Positions 57,727-64,000 of a stretch of 64,000 bases of DNA are shown here, one piece after another. The DNA is from Theristus sp. LFF4_11 (taxonomy: Eukaryota > Nematoda > Chromadorea > Monhysterida > Xyalidae), in assembly GCA_030248135.1 (NCBI GenBank), contig JASANC010003837.1:62001-126000 (forward strand). Direction: 5' to 3'. How positions within the stretch are numbered: the first letter of the stretch is position 1; every line of letters starts with the position of its first letter. Below the pieces are notes generated by a model, which was given only the letters and a program-made list of their open reading frames with translations, was not told the DNA's origin and did no database searches. The position numbers were made by a program, and so were the translations under genes.

Positions 57727-58063
57727 ATTTGTTAAAAAAAACAAAAATCGTAATAATTTCTGTTAATTTTTTTTCAATTTAAAAAAATCAAAGTTGTGCT
57801 AAATCATTCAGGAAATTCGAAGAACCACATATGATGTGCAAGCGCCTCCCGAATGACTCCCGTATGGCGGAACTTTGCAGATTTTGTTTTGGTGACCTCA
57901 ATTACCCTTTTTCCAAACCGTTACCTTGCCTCTTCTTGTGTTTTGACCACCAAAACGTCACTAATTGTCCCCAGCTAAAGTGAAGAGACAAACATACCGG
58001 CTTGAATTGCGATCAATTCTTCTGATGATGTCGCGACGACACGACACGAAGCAGCAACCATTG
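57727..58063 (+). mobile_element. Left half of a TAGGGTTG MITE
   Basis: This matches the left half of the 6554-7267 element from TTGTTAAAAAAAACAAAAATC to CGACACGAAGCAGCAACC, then stops. About 90 bp of other sequence including CATCATCATCATC separates it from the telomeric array. Confidence 0.8.
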
Positions 58064-58154
58064 TTTTGCCGTGATTTGTTTGATTGTGGTCATTTTTTGA
58101 AATTCATCATCATCATCATCTTCATCACAGATCACGAAAACAGGTGCAGGTACA

Positions 58155-59607
58155 GGCTTAGGCTTAGGCTTAGGCTTAGGTTTAGGCTTAGGCTTAGGCT
58201 TAGGCTTAGGCTTAGGTTTAGGCTTAGGCTTAGGCTTAGGCTTAGGCTTAGGCTTAGGCTTAGGCTTAGGCTTAGGCTTAGGCTTAGGCTTAGGCTTAGG
58301 CTTAGGCTTAGGCTTAGGCTTAGGCTTAGGCTTAGGCTTAGGCTTAGGCTTAGGCTTAGGCTTAGGCTTAGGCTTAGGCTTAGGCTTAGGCTTAGGCTTA
58401 GGCTTAGGCTTAGGCTTAGGCTTAGGCTTAGGCTTAGGCTTAGGCTTAGGCTTAGGCTTAGGCTTAGGCTTAGGCTTAGGCTTAGGCTTAGGCTTAGGCT
58501 TAGGCTTAGGCTTAGGCTTAGGCTTAGGCTTAGGCTTAGGCTTAGGCTTAGGCTTAGGCTTAGGCTTAGGCTTAGGCTTAGGCTTAGGCTTAGGCTTAGG
58601 CTTAGGCTTAGGCTTAGGCTTAGGCTTAGGCTTAGGCTTAGGCTTAGGCTTAGGCTTAGGCTTAGGCTTAGGCTTAGGCTTAGGCTTAGGCTTAGGCTTA
58701 GGCTTAGGCTTAGGCTTAGGCTTAGGCTTAGGCTTAGGCTTAGGCTTAGGCTTAGGCTTAGGCTTAGGCTTAGGCTTAGGCTTAGGCTTAGGCTTAGGCT
58801 TAGGCTTAGGCTTAGGCTTAGGCTTAGGCTTAGGCTTAGGCTTAGGCTTAGGCTTAGGCTTAGGCTTAGGCTTAGGCTTAGGCTTAGGCTTAGGCTTAGG
58901 CTTAGGCTTAGGCTTAGGCTTAGGCTTAGGCTTAGGCTTAGGCTTAGGCTTAGGCTTAGGCTTAGGCTTAGGCTTAGGCTTAGGCTTAGGCTTAGGCTTA
59001 GGCTTAGGCTTAGGCTTAGGCTTAGGCTTAGGCTTAGGCTTAGGCTTAGGCTTAGGCTTAGGCTTAGGCTTAGGCTTAGGCTTAGGCTTAGGCTTAGGCT
59101 TAGGCTTAGGCTTAGGCTTAGGCTTAGGCTTAGGCTTAGGCTTAGGCTTAGGCTTAGGCTTAGGCTTAGGCTTAGGCTTAGGCTTAGGCTTAGGCTTAGG
59201 CTTAGGCTTAGGCTTAGGCTTAGGCTTAGGCTTAGGCTTAGGCTTAGGCTTAGGCTTAGGCTTAGGCTTAGGCTTAGGCTTAGGCTTAGGCTTAGGCTTA
59301 GGCTTAGGCTTAGGCTTAGGCTTAGGCTTAGGCTTAGGCTTAGGCTTAGGCTTAGGCTTAGGCTTAGGCTTAGGCTTAGGCTTAGGCTTAGGCTTAGGCT
59401 TAGGCTTAGGCTTAGGCTTAGGCTTAGGCTTAGGCTTAGGCTTAGGCTTAGGCTTAGGCTTAGGCTTAGGCTTAGGCTTAGGCTTAGGCTTAGGCTTAGG
59501 CTTAGGCTTAGGCTTAGGCTTAGGCTTAGGCTTAGGCTTAGGCTTAGGCTTAGGCTTAGGCTTAGGCTTAGGCTTAGGCTTAGGCTTAGGCTTAGGCTTA
59601 GGCTTAG
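58155..59607 (+). repeat. Interstitial telomeric array (TTAGGC)n
   Basis: About 242 head-to-tail copies of TTAGGC on the + strand. Only two variant units (TTAGGT) are visible, both within the first ~65 bases (about 58178 and 58213), followed by ~1390 bases with no deviation. The right edge is abrupt (GGCTTAGACACTC). TTAGGC is the nematode telomere repeat. Long open frames on both strands across it (Leu-Arg and Lys-Pro repeats) are artefacts of the hexamer. Sequence continues on both sides, so in this assembly it is interstitial. Confidence 0.97.
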
Positions 59608-59914
59608 ACACTCTCTACACGTTCCAAACTTATCGATTTTTTTGCTTAGTCTGAGTTTCTAATGGCTTTATAACACGACAAACACACAAACTGAGAAACA
59701 AAAATATACTTGTTGTGTCGCTTACCGCCACCACGATCACTATTCGGTGGGCTCATCGTCTTCCTCTTGTCAACAACCGATCGTTGGTTCGAGTCGATGG
59801 TTCGGTCTCGACCTTATGGCAAGATGGGGATCTTGAAGCGATTTGAAACATTCACAAAACCTGGCAATTTGCATGAAAATTGAACGAAAGGTCACTTGCA
59901 CAGAGAAGCATGAC

Positions 59915-60840
59915 AAACAACAGAATCATCCATGAGAGATAAACCAAATTGTAGTTAAAATCGCACGGAAACAACCCAATTAAACGAAAATGGACTCTGA
60001 TTTGATGAAACAAGACGTAATCACACCAAAAAAAATTCACTGTTTAATTGTTATTTGACAACGTGCTAAGTGTGTGCAGGTTCAGAAGTTGATTTGAATG
60101 TTGTTCTTTACGTCTTTACGTCTGGTTCACACCTGACGTATGCTGACGTATGCAGACGTCATCGACGTACGTCAGGTGCGAACGAACGCAAATCGTAAAG
60201 TAGTGACGTAACCCGGTCGGACCCGGCACGCGTCTTTGTTCATACCTGACGTATGCTGACGTATGAAGACGCACGTTGACGCACGTCTGGTGCGAACGAA
60301 CGCAAATCGTAAAACGATACGGCACGTCACTTTAGGATTTCTGTTCGTTCGCATCTGACGCACAAACGAACATCACAAACAACAGAATCATCAATGAAAG
60401 GTAAACCAACATGAGATTAAACAAAAAAAATTCGATCATAGCCGTACGTCACTTTTAGCAAGTTTATAAAGTGACGTCGGTGGTAATGGTAAAGTGACGT
60501 CGGTGGTATCCACGTGGTAAATGCAAAATACGCCGCAATCATAAATTGTAGTTAAAATCGCACGGAAACAACATAATTAAACAAAAATTGACTCTGATTT
60601 GATAAAGCAAGACGCAATAACAACAAAAAAATACATTTTCCACTGCTTGATTGTTTTTTGACAACGTGTGTGTTCTTTACGTCTTCGTTCACACCTGACG
60701 TATGCTGACGTATGCTGACGTAGTTGACGCACGTCTGGTACGAACGAACGCAAATCGTAAAATAATACGGCACGCCACTTTAGGGTTTCCGTTCGTTCGC
60801 ATCTGACGTACGTCTGCATACGTCAGGTATAAACGGGCCT
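59915..60840. repeat. Tandemly repeated block with inverted-repeat cores
   Basis: Units sharing AATTGTAGTTAAAATCGCAC, GACTCTGATTTGAT and GACAACGTG occur at about 59949-60080 and 60545-60670. Each is followed by CACACCTGACGTATGCTGAC and its complement-like (GT)ACGTCAGGTGCGAACGAACG, at 60126-60195, 60240-60305 and 60690-60840. The outermost right end is ACGTCAGGTATAAACGGGCC. The arrangement suggests a transposon with CCTGACGTATGC inverted repeats that has been tandemly duplicated. A single matching end lies at 41752. Confidence 0.65.
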
Positions 60841-60844
60841 TTGG

Positions 60845-61421
60845 CGGTATTCATCCAGCAGATTGGTCAACCAGCAGACCGGTCACCCAGTAGACCGGTC
60901 GCATCAGAAAACTTCATTCTGTTATTTGTTAACATGCAACTTGGAGAGTGAAATACTGAGTTTCGGCTATCGGAATGCGGTAACGACTTTTTGGGTCTTG
61001 ACATGATGTTCCCTTCCCTGATCATCAAATATTAGCACTGAAACCCAACTATTGTACTCTTGGGACAGTTTTTTCTCTATTATCGTTGATAAAGGCTTGC
61101 TAAACCATAGGGCACCTACGGAATTGTGTTGCCAACATAAAGGTGTTGTGCAATATCGTTCTCCGTGGTTGTAAGATTCAATGGGTTCAATAATGTTCAA
61201 TTAAACTCAATGGGTAAATTCAGTATCTGACCGTGTTTCATGCTTTTAGAGACATTTCATTAAAAATCCTTAACTATCATGGAAAGATCGTGTCGACCTC
61301 CAAGTGGTCGTTAGTACTTAGTAAGCTAACAAAACTTCTATTAGTTCACATTACGTTAACACACGAAGTTCTTTGCTGTGAACGGTCTACTGGGGGACTG
61401 GTCTGCTGGATGAATACCCTT
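60845..61421. mobile_element. GGTATTCATCC inverted-repeat element
   Basis: The left end GGTATTCATCCAGCAGATTG and the right end (complement GGTATTCATCCAGCAGACCA) form ~22-bp inverted repeats 577 bp apart. The left end continues into three related CCAGCAGACCGGTC units. The flanks CCTTTGGC and CTTTAGGC are similar but not identical, so an 8-bp duplication is only possible. Two TTAGGC units sit directly at the right edge (61424-61435). No transposase was recognised in the interior. Confidence 0.6.
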
Positions 61422-61435
61422 TAGGCTTAGGCTTA

Positions 61436-64000
61436 GCTGGATAGATCACCGGAATACATCAGCTACTGGTTAGTGGCGGGTTGACACACGTTGACGAGGC
61501 CAGCGTAGAACGCGTTGAAGCGCAGTTTCACTGTAGGCGTGCACAGCCGTGTTGTCACTTGACGCGAGCACAATGGGATCGGAACGGTCGGAACTGCCAG
61601 CAGCAACACTTGACGATTGTGCCCGTGCAGTTGCGTAGCTGATGATGACTTCTCAAGCGCCCGCTGAGTGTCCGCTGGTGCCAGTCATTTGCTGCCGGTA
61701 GATGACGAATAATGGAATAGAGCATAATGAATTCCGATGGTCCATTTTTTCGCTTTTTATACGTGTCGTGTAGATAATTACAAAAAATGTAGTAATTGCC
61801 CATCATTAAAACTTGAATTGAATCTAATTTAGATATTTACTAGCTTTTTTGTCTGGTCTTCAACTTTTTTTTTCTGCGCTCAGACTGATCTTCATGTTGT
61901 TTGTCATTCAATCATGACTTTCATTTTTGTTCTGTTGCTTGTAAAAGAATTTAAAAAAATTTTTTCGATCCCTAGTTCACATTCTCTCATTCCCGTGACT
62001 TTCCTGGCAAATATATTTATATGCTCACAATTTACTTTTTCAAATATTTTCAATTCAGTTTTTTTGTCACCCGCTCAAAACTTACTTTTCAGAGTTTTGT
62101 TTTTCACTTTTTAGTTTAATATATCAGATTACTCAGCCTTTCTTTTAAAAAAAATTACCTCTCACTTTTCACTTTTCAACTTTTTATTTTTACAGAAGTG
62201 GTCAAAAAAATTTTGTCAGATCATCCGGCCAAGTGGGTCATTAGCCACTTGATTCATTGGCACAAAGGAATTTAAAAAAAATGAAACAAAAAAAGATCGA
62301 CGAACTGCAAAAAAACTGCACATAATTTTTCCACCCACTACAAGGTAAAAATGACGGTAAACCTTGCTCCAAACAAAGCATGGCTTTCTTTTAGGCACAG
62401 CAAATCCATTATTTTGATCATGTTTCTCTTTTTGGCGCTGAACGTTGAACTGGAATTCAAAGTAATCACTTTGAGGCGCCTTATTGAGTAATTTTTCCAG
62501 CTCTTCTTAGCTAAATTGTAAGTGTCTCAGTGTGCATGTGTGAGCTAAAACTGCTCATCTTATGCCACCTCAGCTTTTATTATTGTGTGGATTTGGATTG
62601 TATTTTAGCGTTCGAAGAAACCACCCAGCATGGCAATCGTTAAAAACAGTGAAAAATGCAGCACCCAACAAACTTCACTTGCTAATAATAGTTGCAGCTG
62701 GCTAGCTGCTACTGCTACATAGTTTACAGCAGCACCAATGAAAACAATCATTTGTGCAAACACTGAGTTTGCCAATAGAAAATTCTCAAAATGCTCCTAG
62801 TCCTATCAGTTTGGTTTCACTGGTACCGTAGATTCTGGGATATTTTATCCGGATCGAACAGAACAAGAATGGGTGATACCTTTTCATGAAAAATCCACAT
62901 TGAAGAAAAACTCCCTGATAGTGTTGCACGGCATTCACTGGGGCAGGCCAGACATGCAAAAGATGAAAAAGACATTGCTCACTTTTTTGGCCGAATTGCG
63001 TAAAAATGGCCAATATCCACACTATCTAAGATATTACGGTATAACTGTGTGCGACTAAAACCATCGAGAAATTCGAAAAAAATAAACACTCCTGTCGCAT
63101 TTGACGTTTCGGGCGCCATTTGTATATTGAAATTCGCGCGCAAGTGAGTGCAGCGTGTTTGCGGCGTACTGCTGGCGCGGCGTGTTCCAGCATCTCAACC
63201 TAATAGACCACGGCGTTTTGTTTTCGTGGCCCATTGCTCTTATGAGCTACGTTAGTTACACAACGAATGTTGCGTTGCTTGCTTTTAAAGGTTGAAATAT
63301 GCGCAAAAACTCGCTGTTGTTCAGCTTCGATATATACGTTTTATCACACAGGGTCGTCCAAAAGTATATAGTGTACGCCTGAAAAAACGTTCGTGAAAAT
63401 TATGCGGTAGGAAGTGCCAGCGAAAAACTGAACGATCATCATTTATGGACTCCTAACGAACGAATGACGCTGCCGGTTGTTTGCTGCATCCCTCTTCCAT
63501 CTTGCACTGTTTTTGAGAGCGCCACATTGTGTGCGTCTAATGTTACGAATTCAAGAATGCTCGTTGGTATCACTTAAAAATTGTGTCGTTTGCGACGCTC
63601 CGTTTTCGACATATATTTCAGCAGTGTACCTTTGCTTTCAAAACTCAAACTGGGACAGTTTTCGTTTAAAAATTTATGGTGTCCACTGACGTCCAAAACA
63701 AAGCCCAAAAAGTAGCAAAGTTTGTTTTACAACTATGGCGCACAGCACAACGCAGTAGCGCATCATTCAATTGACACACCTTGCTTCCACAATTTTATAG
63801 TCGAGTAATTGGGGCACGCTTCAAATGTTCAAAAAACTACGGTCGGTAAACATCCGGCGAGGTTATACCACATTTAGCCCAGGTTCAAGCAAATTTATTA
63901 GTTTCAATAATTTTATTAGCTGTTGAAACAAGCATGCTAATTTTTACTGCACAACGCAGTGATGAATTTGAGATTCAAAATAGTATGGAAGTGCATCGGC
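61436..64000. other. Stretch without recognised gene
   Basis: Short frames on both strands show no recognisable domain. CACAGGGTCGTCCAAAAGTAT at about 63349 resembles a transposon terminus, but no partner was found. The window ends inside this stretch. Confidence 0.4.

Noticed and set aside
55047..57735. Gly/Pro-rich frames across the G and C runs
   Set aside because: They are low-complexity translations of the G-rich transposon on both strands, with no domain and no splice context.
58155..59607. CRISPR array or other prokaryotic repeat system
   Set aside because: The repeat is a pure hexamer without spacers, and the window is eukaryotic with spliced genes.
57965..59662. Very long open frames of Leu-Arg and Lys-Pro repeats on both strands
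   Set aside because: They are translations of the TTAGGC hexamer, which has no stop in those frames. They are not genes.
62786..63058. Frames on both strands suspected to be transposase relics
   Set aside because: No catalytic or helix-turn-helix motif could be identified, and the resemblance was only vague.

Overview
This window is eukaryotic genomic DNA from an invertebrate animal, most likely a nematode. Every recognisable gene is split by short GT-AG introns, the proteins are typical of animals, and 58155-59607 is a head-to-tail array of TTAGGC, the telomeric hexamer of nematodes. The species cannot be named from sequence alone.

Genes, left to right. 2603-4327 (-): a ubiquitin C-terminal hydrolase of the UCHL1/UCHL3 type. 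9745-10519 (+): a small Cys-rich surface protein that looks like a Ly6/uPAR three-finger protein. 11105-13590 (-): an unrecognised Ser/Arg-rich regulatory-looking protein. 14723-18742 (-): a single-pass membrane protein with a very long acidic cytoplasmic tail. 23670-24200 and 24535-24680 (-): weak exon candidates. 26273-28610 and 29261-31672 (+): two tandem Rh-type ammonium transporters. 31928-33875 (-): SUDS3, a subunit of the Sin3 histone deacetylase complex. 34796-39896 (-): a KDM3/JMJD1 JmjC histone demethylase. 39915-41516 (-): SAND-domain exons, either a separate transcription factor or the 5' half of the KDM3 gene. 47622-48381 (+): a three-exon gene of unknown family. 49330-55250 (-): NFX1, a RING, NFX1-type zinc-finger and R3H protein. 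SUDS3, KDM3, the SAND protein and NFX1 are all nuclear regulators, but no operon-like arrangement is visible.

Between the genes lies a dense layer of non-autonomous DNA transposons. At least five related-looking families create 8-bp target-site duplications, as hAT elements do: a G-rich element with CAGTACCGTGGGC ends (6460-7718, 55387-57556, partial 41800-44150), a ~720-bp element with TAGGGTTG ends nested inside the G-rich ones (6554-7267, 55820-56550, fragments elsewhere), a TAGAGATGT element present as two abutting copies sharing one target duplication (41818-43500), a 1.5-kb element with TAGGGTTAGGGG ends (20363-21878) and a 543-bp CTAGG element (22147-22689). There are also Tc1/mariner-like MITEs with TA targets, a decayed mariner-type transposase with ~245-bp inverted repeats (13687-14577), a foldback element (1874-2046), and a tRNA-derived SINE (44387-44626). 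The SINE sits inside a dispersed repeat whose uninterrupted copy lies 4.3 kb away.

The last ~8 kb hold the interstitial telomeric array, a tandemly repeated inverted-repeat block, another inverted-repeat element and then sequence in which no gene was recognised. Intron-exon boundaries below were read by eye from splice motifs, frame and family similarity. They should be treated as good to a few bases where given exactly, and as approximate otherwise.
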